Assembly (NCBI RefSeq): GCF_009829925.1
Contig: NZ_SNVJ01000009.1
Coordinates: 62,001 to 126,000 of the forward strand
Direction: 5' to 3'
From: Teichococcus coralli
Lineage (GTDB): Bacteria; Pseudomonadota; Alphaproteobacteria; Acetobacterales; Acetobacteraceae
DNA: 64,000 nucleotides
The notes under the pieces are model-generated. The model ran no database searches. It had not been told where the DNA came from and saw only the letters and a list, made by a program, of their open reading frames with translations. The position numbers and the translations under genes were made by a program. Positions 58,232-64,000 of the stretch are shown here, one piece after another; the first letter of the stretch is position 1; every line of letters starts with the position of its first letter.

Positions 58232-59206
58232 TCAGGACGGCCGGACGCGGGCGAACTTCTGCACGCGGCGCAATGGCGCCGGCATGGGCTCGCCGGGGAA
58301 CAGCGAGGCCCAGTCCGTGGCGGCCACCTCGCCCACATAGAGGTCGCCCCGGGAGTCCAGCGCCACGCTGTGCGGGGCGAGGAACTCGCCGGGGCCGCGC
58401 CCGGCCTTCGGACTGCCGATGCGCGCGAGCAGCGCGCCGTCATTGCCCATGATGGAGAGCCGTGGCCCGATGTTCGGCGTGGCGCGGTTGACCGGCTGGT
58501 AGGGCCCGAGCTCGCCGACCAGGAAGCAGGGCGAGCGGTCGCCGAAGATGGCAAGCCCGCAGGGCCGGTGCAGGTTGTTCACCTGCCGGACGTAGCGCCC
58601 CTTGCCGTCGAAGACCTGGATGCGGTGGTTCTCGCGGTCCGCCACATAGACCAGGCCCTCGGCGTCGCAGCAGATGTTGTGCGGCAGGTTGAACTCGCCC
58701 GGGCCGGTGCCGGAATGGCCCCAGCTGAACAGGTGCCGCCCGTCCGGCGAGAACTTGTGCACGCAGGCATTGCCGTAGCCGTCCGACACGTAGAGGTCGC
58801 CCTCCGGCGACAGCGCCGTGTGCGTGCAGCGGCAGAAGGGCTTGCCGCACATGAACTCGGCCGGCGTGTTCGGCGTGCCGATCTGCATCAGCAGCCGGCC
58901 GTCCAGGGTGAACTTGCGGACGGTGTGGTCGCCGTTGTCGGTCAGGTAGATGGTCCCGTCCGGCCCGATGCTGGCCGCATGCGGGTTGGTGAACACGCCG
59001 TGCCCCCAGGTGCGCAGCACCTTGCCGCTCTGGTCGAGCACGATGACCGGGTGCTTGCCGCGGTTGAACATGTAGATGCGGTCCTGCGCATCCACGGCCA
59101 GGCCGGCGACGTCGCCAAGATCGCCGATGTCGATGTCGTCGGGCAGCTTCGGCCAGCCCTCGACCGGCTCGAACACCCAATCGCCGCCGCCCACCGCCTT
59201 GCCCAT
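58232..59206 (-). CDS. NHL-repeat beta-propeller protein
   Basis: A 324-residue protein with about six NHL-type repeats (VAGLAVDAQDRIYMFNRG, ASIGPDGTIYLTDNGDHTVRKF, NICCDAEGLVYVADRENHRIQVF, SVALDSRGDLYVGEV). The layout resembles peptidyl-alpha-hydroxyglycine lyase-like propellers found in many proteobacteria. There is no signal peptide. It contains several Cys (MCGKPFCRCTH). Function unknown; a lactonase-like or binding role is possible. It is convergent with the iron receptor gene and transcribed away from an uncharacterised 160-base gap. Confidence 0.87.
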   Translation of the reverse strand: MGKAVGGGDWVFEPVEGWPKLPDDIDIGDLGDVAGLAVDAQDRIYMFNRGKHPVIVLDQSGKVLRTWGHGVFTNPHAASIGPDGTIYLTDNGDHTVRKFTLDGRLLMQIGTPNTPAEFMCGKPFCRCTHTALSPEGDLYVSDGYGNACVHKFSPDGRHLFSWGHSGTGPGEFNLPHNICCDAEGLVYVADRENHRIQVFDGKGRYVRQVNNLHRPCGLAIFGDRSPCFLVGELGPYQPVNRATPNIGPRLSIMGNDGALLARIGSPKAGRGPGEFLAPHSVALDSRGDLYVGEVAATDWASLFPGEPMPAPLRRVQKFARVRPS

Positions 59207-59366
59207 GATGTCTCCTCCCGTTGCCGCCCGGCTCGCGCGGGTCGTTGCGGGAGCAGCCTAGTCGCGCAGCGCGGGCGTGAGAATGCCCGAACGCCGGAGG
59301 TTCCGGCCTGCCGCGCGGCAGGGCTGGCCTGTGCCGGGGCGGGAGCGGGCGGGGCAGGCGGCGCCT

Positions 59367-60446
59367 TCAGCCGCGCTCCCCGCCGACAGCGTTGATCAGC
59401 GCCGTCACCGTCTCGCCCGGACGCAGCGCGAGGCGCCGCACCGCATCCAGCGTGACGCGGGCGAGCAGGATGCTGGGGCCGATGCCGAGGCGGAGGAAGC
59501 ATTCCCGCTCGCCCGCCGGCTCGATCCCTTGCAGCACGGCAGGCAGGGCATTGTCGGTGGAGAGCGCGGGAGCGCCGGCGCGCGCCACGGCCACGTCGCG
59601 CGCGCGCACCCGCAGCCGGATGTGGCGGCCGGCCGGGCCCTCGGGAAAGGGGGCGAGCAGGGTGCCGCCGGGAAAGGCGAGTCGCGTCAGCCCGCGCTCC
59701 TGCCCGGCCAGCTCGCAGCGCAGCACCACGCCGGCGTCGCGCCGGGCGGCGAGCAGCGGCAGGTCGGTTCGGGCGGTCAGCGCCTCCAGCGGCCCGGCGG
59801 CCTGCACGCGGCCGCCTTGCAGCAGCACCAGCGTGTCGGCCAGCCGGTCGGCTTCCTCCAGGGCGTGGGTGACGTAGAGCATGGGCAGGCGCGCGGCGTC
59901 CCGCAGGGCCTCGAAGAAGGGCAGGATCTCGGTGCGGCGGGGCATGTCGAGCGCGGCCAGCGGCTCGTCGAGCAGCAGCAAAGCGGGGCGGGCGAGCAGG
60001 GCGCGGCCGAGCGCCACGCGCTGCTTCTCGCCGCCGGAAAGCAGGCCGGGGCGGCGCGCCAGCAGCGGGCCGAGGCCAAGCAGCGCGACCACCTCCTCGA
60101 AGCCGGGGCCCTCGGCGCCGCGTGGCGCCCGGCGCAGGCCATAGCGCAGGTTGCCCTCCACCGAGCGGTGCGGAAAGAGGCGGCCCTCCTGGAACACCAC
60201 CGCGCAGCGCCGCGCCTCGGGGGGGAGGAAGCGGCCGGCGGCGGTGTCCGTCAAGGTGGTGCCGCCGAGGGCGACGCGGCCCTCCCGCGGGCGCAGCAGC
60301 CCGGCCACCGCCGCCAGGATGCTGGACTTGCCGCTGCCGGATGCGCCGAACAGCACGGTGACGCCGGGCGCGGGGGCGGTGAAGGCGGCGTCGAGCATGA
60401 AGCCGGCGGGACCGGGGAAGCGGTGCCGCAGCGCGACCTCCAGCAT
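59367..60446 (-). CDS. modC: Molybdate ABC transporter ATP-binding protein ModC
   Basis: A 359-residue ATPase. Walker A GASGSGKSS near residue 34, signature LSGGEKQRVALGRALL, Walker B LLLLDEPLAALD, switch YVTHALEEA; the C-terminal MOP domain (about 290-355, STDNALPAVLQGIE) binds oxyanion. It powers molybdate uptake with ModA and ModB. The start overlaps the ModB stop by one base. Confidence 0.95.
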   Translation of the reverse strand: MLEVALRHRFPGPAGFMLDAAFTAPAPGVTVLFGASGSGKSSILAAVAGLLRPREGRVALGGTTLTDTAAGRFLPPEARRCAVVFQEGRLFPHRSVEGNLRYGLRRAPRGAEGPGFEEVVALLGLGPLLARRPGLLSGGEKQRVALGRALLARPALLLLDEPLAALDMPRRTEILPFFEALRDAARLPMLYVTHALEEADRLADTLVLLQGGRVQAAGPLEALTARTDLPLLAARRDAGVVLRCELAGQERGLTRLAFPGGTLLAPFPEGPAGRHIRLRVRARDVAVARAGAPALSTDNALPAVLQGIEPAGERECFLRLGIGPSILLARVTLDAVRRLALRPGETVTALINAVGGERG

Positions 60447-61138
60447 CAGCCGCGCCCGAGCCGGCGGGCGAGCCAGCGGGAGAGCAGGTCCGAGGCCAGC
60501 AGCCCGAGGATGGCCAGGGTGAAGGAGATGGCGGCCAGTCGCGCCGCCACCGCCTCGCCGCCCGGGCTTTGCGTCGCGCTGTAGATGGCGAGCGGCAGGG
60601 TCTGCGTCTCGCCCGGGATGTTGGAGGCGAAGGTGATGACGGCGCCGAACTCGCCCAGCCCGGCGGCGAAGGCCACCACCGCGCCGGACAGCAGGCCGGG
60701 CGCCATCAGCGGCAGGGTGACGGTGAGGAAGCGGTCCAGCCGCGTGGCGCCAAGGGTGGCGGCGGCGTCCTCCAGGCCGCGGTCCAGCCCGTCCAGCGAG
60801 AGGCGGACGGCGCGGACGATCAGCGGAAAGGTCATGACGCCCGTGGCCAGGGCGGCGCCCTCGGCGGTGAAGGCGAGGCGGATGCCGAACCATTCGGCCA
60901 GCGGCGCGCCGACCGGGCCGCGCAGGCCGAAGACAAGCAGCAGCAGCCAACCGGTGACCACCGGGGGCACCACCAGCGGCAAATGCACCAGCGCGTCCAG
61001 CAGGGTGCGGCCGGGGAAGCGGCCGCGCGCCAGCAGCAGCGCGACCATGGCCGCCAGCGGCAGCGAAACCGCCACGGCGCGCAGGGAGACGGTGAGGGAC
61101 AGGCGGAGGGCCTGCCATTCCTCGGGGGTCAGGTGCAT
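60446..61138 (-). CDS. modB: Molybdate ABC transporter permease ModB
   Basis: A 230-residue inner-membrane permease with about five or six spans. ATPase-contact loop EDAAATLGATRLDRFLTVTLPL; conserved GLGEFGAVITFASNIPGETQTLPLAIY is diagnostic of ModB. It starts 156 bases downstream of the modA stop, a gap occupied by two inverted copies of the dispersed repeat. Confidence 0.95.
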   Translation of the reverse strand: MHLTPEEWQALRLSLTVSLRAVAVSLPLAAMVALLLARGRFPGRTLLDALVHLPLVVPPVVTGWLLLLVFGLRGPVGAPLAEWFGIRLAFTAEGAALATGVMTFPLIVRAVRLSLDGLDRGLEDAAATLGATRLDRFLTVTLPLMAPGLLSGAVVAFAAGLGEFGAVITFASNIPGETQTLPLAIYSATQSPGGEAVAARLAAISFTLAILGLLASDLLSRWLARRLGRG

Positions 61139-61150
61139 GCGGAGGAAAAA

Positions 61151-61196
61151 GGCCGGGGGAAGGAATTCCCCCGGACCCCCATCTTCTTTTTGCCAG
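61151..61196 (+). repeat. Dispersed terminator-like repeat, copy 4
   Basis: Core GGGGGAAGGAATTCCCCC (61155-61172), then GGACCCCCATC, a T-rich run and TGCCAG. It points rightward, away from the local genes, and forms an inverted pair with copy 5 only 34 bases away, inside the modA-modB gap. Confidence 0.85.
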
Positions 61197-61230
61197 TTTG
61201 GCGCCGCGCGGGCCGCCCACGCGGGGACTC

Positions 61231-61276
61231 GAAGAAAAAAGATGGGGGGTCTGGGGGGAATTCATTCCCCCCGGCC
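61231..61276 (-). repeat. Dispersed terminator-like repeat, copy 5 (inverted)
   Basis: On the minus strand: GGCC, core GGGGGGAATGAATTCCCCCC, then AGACCCCCCATC and six T. It begins 18 bases after the modA stop in terminator orientation, so it could cut modA transcription from modBC. Copies 4 and 5 can also pair with each other to form one long hairpin. Confidence 0.85.
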
Positions 61277-61294
61277 TTTACGCGCGGCACGCCC

Positions 61295-62077
61295 TCAGCC
61301 CGGCAGGGTGAAGCCGAACTGCCGCCAGCGCGGGGCGGCCCCGGGGCCGGTCAGGAAGTCCAGCAGCGCGGCGGCCTCCGGGCGGCCCTTGGCGAGGCGG
61401 GTGAGGGCGAAGGGATAGCTGATCGGCGGATGGCTTTCGGGGGGGAAGGTGCCGACCACGCTCACCTTCGCCACGCGCGCGTCCGTGCCATAGACGATGC
61501 CGAGCGGCGCCTCGCCGCGCTCCACCAGCAGCAGGGCGGCGCGCACGTTGTCGGCGCGGGCGAGGCGCGGCTCCAGTTCCTGCCACAGGCCGAGCGAGGT
61601 CAGCGCCTGCCTGGCGTAGATGCCGGCGGGAACATGCGCCGGGTCGCCCACCGCGAGGCGGCCGCCGGCGCCCAGGCGGGCCAGCAGCTCGGCGCCCTCG
61701 CGGGGCTCCAGGGGCTGCGCCTGGTCGGGCGGGGCGATCAGCACCAGGCTGTTGCTGAGCGTGGCGCGGCGGCTGCCGGGGAGGATGAGGTCGCGCTTCG
61801 CCAGGTAGTCCATCCATTGCTCGTCGGCGGAGGCGAAGAGGTCCGCCGGCGCGCCCTGCTCGATCTGCCGCGCCAGGGTGGAGGAGGCGGCGAAGGACAT
61901 GCGCGGCGCCGGGCGGCCCGCCTCCTCCCAGGCCGCCGCCTGGGCGCGCAGCGCATCCTGCAGGCTGGCCGCGGCGAAGACGGTCAGCGGTGCCGCCTGC
62001 GCGCGGGCACGGCGCGGCAGGGCGGGGGCGGCTGCCGGGGCGGCGAGCAGGGCGGCAAGCAGGGTGCGGCGTTGCAT
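61295..62077 (-). CDS. modA: Molybdate ABC transporter substrate-binding protein ModA
   Basis: A 260-residue periplasmic receptor. Signal peptide MQRRTLLAALLAAPAAAPALPRRARA. The mature start LTVFAAASLQDALRA, the SSTLARQIEQGAPADLFASAD segment and PAHVPAGIYARQAL are standard ModA oxyanion-site regions. The region before the ATG is pyrimidine-rich with no recognisable ribosome site, and a ModE-type palindrome lies 10-33 bases upstream of the start codon. Confidence 0.94.
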   Translation of the reverse strand: MQRRTLLAALLAAPAAAPALPRRARAQAAPLTVFAAASLQDALRAQAAAWEEAGRPAPRMSFAASSTLARQIEQGAPADLFASADEQWMDYLAKRDLILPGSRRATLSNSLVLIAPPDQAQPLEPREGAELLARLGAGGRLAVGDPAHVPAGIYARQALTSLGLWQELEPRLARADNVRAALLLVERGEAPLGIVYGTDARVAKVSVVGTFPPESHPPISYPFALTRLAKGRPEAAALLDFLTGPGAAPRWRQFGFTLPG

Positions 62078-62086
62078 GGAGGGGGA

Positions 62087-62110
62087 CGTTATGTTTCTTC
62101 GGATATAACG
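62087..62110. promoter_or_regulatory. ModE-type operator between modA and the ModE gene
   Basis: CGTTATGT (62087-62094) and ATATAACG (62103-62110) form an inverted repeat across 8 bases, with 7 of 8 positions complementary. This matches the CGTTATAT-spacer-ATATAACG form known for ModE sites. It lies just upstream of modA and 43 bases before the ModE-like gene, as expected for molybdate-dependent repression of modABC and possibly autoregulation. Confidence 0.88.
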
Positions 62111-62152
62111 GCAAGCCTGGATCGGGTTGGTTCCGCGTGCTTTGCTCGGGCG

Positions 62153-62572
62153 ATGGCGGAAGGGCGGGAACGGCTGGTGGCGCATCTGCGCGTGTCGGTC
62201 GGAGCGAGCACGCGGCTTGGTCCTGGCAAGGCCGACCTGCTGGAGGCGGTGGGGCGGGAAGGCTCGATCAGCGCGGCGGGGCGGCGGCTCGGCATGTCCT
62301 ATGCGCGGGCCTGGCGGCTGGTGAACGAGCTGGAGGAAGGCTTCGGCCGGCCGCTGGTGCAGGCGGCGCGCGGCGGCGGCGGTGGCGGCGGGGCGCGGCT
62401 GACGCCGCTCGGCGAGCAGGTGCTGGCGGCCTATCGGCGGATGCAGGCGCAGGCGGAAGCCGCGGTGGCGGCCGAGGTGGCGGGGCTGCGTGCCCTGCTT
62501 TCGCCGCCGGCCTCCCGCGAAGGGGAGGCCGGCGAGCCGGCTCAGGCGGCGCCGCGGGTCAGATGGAGGTAG
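62153..62572 (+). CDS. modE: ModE-like molybdate regulator, DNA-binding domain only
   Basis: A 139-residue protein. Residues about 15-75 are the ModE/LysR-type winged HTH (KADLLEAVGREGSISAAGRRLGMSYARAWRLVNELEEGF), then a glycine run (RGGGGGGGARLT) and a helix of the kind ModE uses to dimerise. The C-terminal molybdate-binding domains of classical ModE (about 260 residues) are absent. It is divergent from modABC with an operator between. Its 3-prime end overlaps the convergent FkbM gene by 31 bases, and an 11-bp hairpin (62506-62533) lies within its last codons. Confidence 0.85.
   Translation: MAEGRERLVAHLRVSVGASTRLGPGKADLLEAVGREGSISAAGRRLGMSYARAWRLVNELEEGFGRPLVQAARGGGGGGGARLTPLGEQVLAAYRRMQAQAEAAVAAEVAGLRALLSPPASREGEAGEPAQAAPRVRWR
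62506..62533. terminator. Hairpin inside the end of the ModE-like gene
   Basis: GCCGGCCTCCC (62506-62516) pairs perfectly with GGGAGGCCGGC (62523-62533) across 6 bases. It lies in the coding end of the ModE-like gene and 9 bases past the stop of the convergent methyltransferase gene, so it could terminate that leftward transcript. Confidence 0.45.
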
Positions 62573-63987
62573 CCGAGCTGCCCTTGCAGCCTCTGCAGGC
62601 ACTGCTCGGCCGTCATGGTGCCGGTCAGGCCGGTGGGCTCGATCAGCGCGAGGGCAAAGCCCTGGGTGATGAAGTTCTGCAGGTATTGCAGCGGCGGCAG
62701 GATGGGGCGGGTGCTGCCCTCGTGGAACTCGACGATCAGCGTCAGGTCCGGGGAGCGGTCCATCAGCGCCCTGGCGCCCTGGAAGACGTAGGGCTCGGCG
62801 CCCTCCACATCCACCTTCATGACGTTGACGGCGGGCACATCGGCCAGCAGCGCGTCGAGCGGCGCAGCCCTGACCTCGACCTGATGCGAGCCCTGCGGGC
62901 CGCCCATGGTCGAGCCGCCGCCGGAATACTCGTCCGTGTAGCTGAAGCGGAGCGTCGCCTCCTCGGCATGGACGGCGAGGTTGTGCAGCGTCACCCAGCC
63001 GTCGAAGCCGTTGATCGAGACGGACTTGCGCAGGTGCCTGAAGATCTGCGGATTGGCCTCGAAGGAGTAGACCTTGCCGGCGGCGCCGACCCAGGCGGCG
63101 CTGAGAAGCGTGTAGTAGCCGAAATTGGCGCCCACATCGAGAAAGGTCATGCCCGGCTTCACGGCTTCGGCGATGATCTTCTCGATCCAGGGCTCCCAGC
63201 GGCCCTCCAGCATCAGGTGCGAGCAGATGCCGACGTCGCGCGTGTCCACGTAGATGCGGTGGCCGGTGTAGAGCCGGGTCAGCGCCTCGTGGTCGCCCAG
63301 GTAGAGGGTGTGGGCGTTGCGCATCTGGTTGAGCTGGGCTTCCAGCCGGGTGATGCGCCGGACCAGGTTGGTCTCGATCTCGGCCAGCCGGGACTGCACG
63401 GCGTGGAGGCCGGCCCCGAAGGTTTCGGCGGCGGCCGAGGGCCGCGCCTCCAGCCGCGCGATCGGCGGCAGGAGGTTGGCCTCGATCTCCGCCAGCCTGG
63501 ACTGCACGGCCTGGAGGCCGCTCTGGAGCGCCTCGGCGGCGGCTGGCGGCTGCGCCTCCAGCCGGGTGATCGGCGGCAGGAGGTTGGCTTCGATCTCCGT
63601 CAGCCTGGACTGCACGGCCTGGAGGCCGCTCTGGAGCGCCTCGGCGGCGGCTGGCGGCTGCGCCTCCAGCCGGGTGATCGGCGGCAGGAGGTTGGCTTCG
63701 ATCTCCGTCAGCCTGGACTGCACGGCCTGGAGGCCGCTCTGGAGGGCCTCGGCGGCGGTTGGCGAATGCGCCTCCAGCCGGGTGATCGGCCGCAGCAGCC
63801 TGGTCTCGACCTCGGCCAGCCTGCTTTGCAGCGCGCTCAGCCCGGCATCAACGGCCGCGGCGGTGGCGGGCGGCGGGGGCGGGGTGCCGGCCCCGGCGGC
63901 GAGCCGGTCCTGCAAGGCCCGGATGCCGGCCTCCACACTCGCCAGCATTCTCGTGAGGTGATCGGAGGATGGATGCGTCTCACTCAT
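62542..63987 (-). CDS. FkbM family methyltransferase with N-terminal tandem-repeat coiled coil
   Basis: A 481-residue protein. Residues about 40-225 are repeats of about 36 residues built from LQSGLQAVQSRLTEIEANL, PPITRLEAQPP and AAAEA, predicting long helices broken by Pro, i.e. a segmented coiled coil. Residues about 280-440 are a SAM-dependent FkbM methyltransferase (FLDVGANFGYYTLLSAAWVG, VYSFEANPQIF, VNVMKVDVEGAEPYV). FkbM enzymes O-methylate sugars or other hydroxyls, often on surface glycans. ATG 63987 gives the complete protein. There is no signal peptide. The tail overlaps the ModE-like gene. Confidence 0.88.
   Translation of the reverse strand: MSETHPSSDHLTRMLASVEAGIRALQDRLAAGAGTPPPPPATAAAVDAGLSALQSRLAEVETRLLRPITRLEAHSPTAAEALQSGLQAVQSRLTEIEANLLPPITRLEAQPPAAAEALQSGLQAVQSRLTEIEANLLPPITRLEAQPPAAAEALQSGLQAVQSRLAEIEANLLPPIARLEARPSAAAETFGAGLHAVQSRLAEIETNLVRRITRLEAQLNQMRNAHTLYLGDHEALTRLYTGHRIYVDTRDVGICSHLMLEGRWEPWIEKIIAEAVKPGMTFLDVGANFGYYTLLSAAWVGAAGKVYSFEANPQIFRHLRKSVSINGFDGWVTLHNLAVHAEEATLRFSYTDEYSGGGSTMGGPQGSHQVEVRAAPLDALLADVPAVNVMKVDVEGAEPYVFQGARALMDRSPDLTLIVEFHEGSTRPILPPLQYLQNFITQGFALALIEPTGLTGTMTAEQCLQRLQGQLGYLHLTRGAA
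63370..63800 (-). repeat. 108-bp tandem repeats in the methyltransferase coiled coil
   Basis: About four units of 108 bases (36 codons) make up the coiled-coil part of the gene. The two central units, about 63535-63642 and 63643-63750, are nearly identical at DNA level, while the outer ones have diverged, as after a recent in-frame duplication. The unit length keeps both the frame and the heptad/Pro-break pattern. Confidence 0.85.
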
Positions 63988-64000
63988 TAAGATTTCCGGC

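Noticed and set aside
63370..63800. Possible CRISPR or satellite array
   Set aside because: The 108-bp period is 36 codons, in frame with a methyltransferase gene, and encodes a coiled coil.

Overview
The window is GC-rich DNA (about 70% by eye) with dense, mostly leaderless-overlap operons. Gene content points to an alphaproteobacterium, most likely Acetobacteraceae of the Roseomonas type. This is an inference from composition, the two Bug-type tricarboxylate receptors, the many ABC and TRAP uptake systems, ctaA, and an alphaproteobacterial intergenic repeat family. There is no rRNA, tRNA or CRISPR array that I can see.

Layout. 1-4.8 kb: the end of a LivH permease, a LivM-LivG-LivF triple fusion, then a 3-hydroxyacyl-CoA/carnitine-type dehydrogenase and a beta-keto acid cleavage enzyme. 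4.9-10.1 kb: two transglutaminase-like proteins, a trehalose synthase/GH13 enzyme and an exported kelch protein. 10.2-18.5 kb: a GntR regulator divergent from a sugar ABC transporter with an SDR, a 2-hydroxyacid dehydrogenase and an enolase-superfamily dehydratase (non-phosphorylating sugar oxidation). 18.7-21 kb: a branched-chain aminotransferase and an unknown peptidoglycan-binding-domain protein. 21.1-28 kb: a translationally coupled operon of binding protein, fused permease, ATPase, CoA-transferase and CitE-like lyase, divergent from a GntR regulator with a perfect 14-bp palindrome between them. 28.1-34.1 kb: an AidB-like acyl-CoA dehydrogenase, a DehI-family protein, and a TAXI-TRAP importer.

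34.1-42.3 kb: an unfamiliar, AT-richer gene bracketed by inverted copies of a dispersed repeat; then a leftward organic-acid operon (Bug receptor, 2-hydroxyacid dehydrogenase, enoyl-CoA hydratase, acyl-CoA synthetase, MmgE/PrpD) under a divergent LysR regulator. 42.3-46.7 kb: membrane genes (PAP2, lipid kinase, TerC, amino-acid permease). 46.7-48.2 kb: degenerate repeats and an IS630-type element whose transposase has an in-frame amber codon. 48.2-55.3 kb: an SDR lacking the usual Tyr, a second Bug receptor, and a coupled operon ctaA - PAS histidine kinase - tldD - GNAT. 55.4-64 kb: glycosyltransferase and VTT membrane protein, an iron-type binding protein behind a Fur/Irr-like box, an NHL-repeat protein, modABC divergent from a short ModE with a clear ModE site between, and an FkbM methyltransferase with a tandem-repeat coiled coil.

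Most transport genes sit beside the enzymes that probably use the imported acid or sugar. The most unusual non-coding signal is a ~45-bp terminator-like repeat present five times, twice as inverted pairs, one pair flanking the unknown gene at 34.2-34.9 kb.
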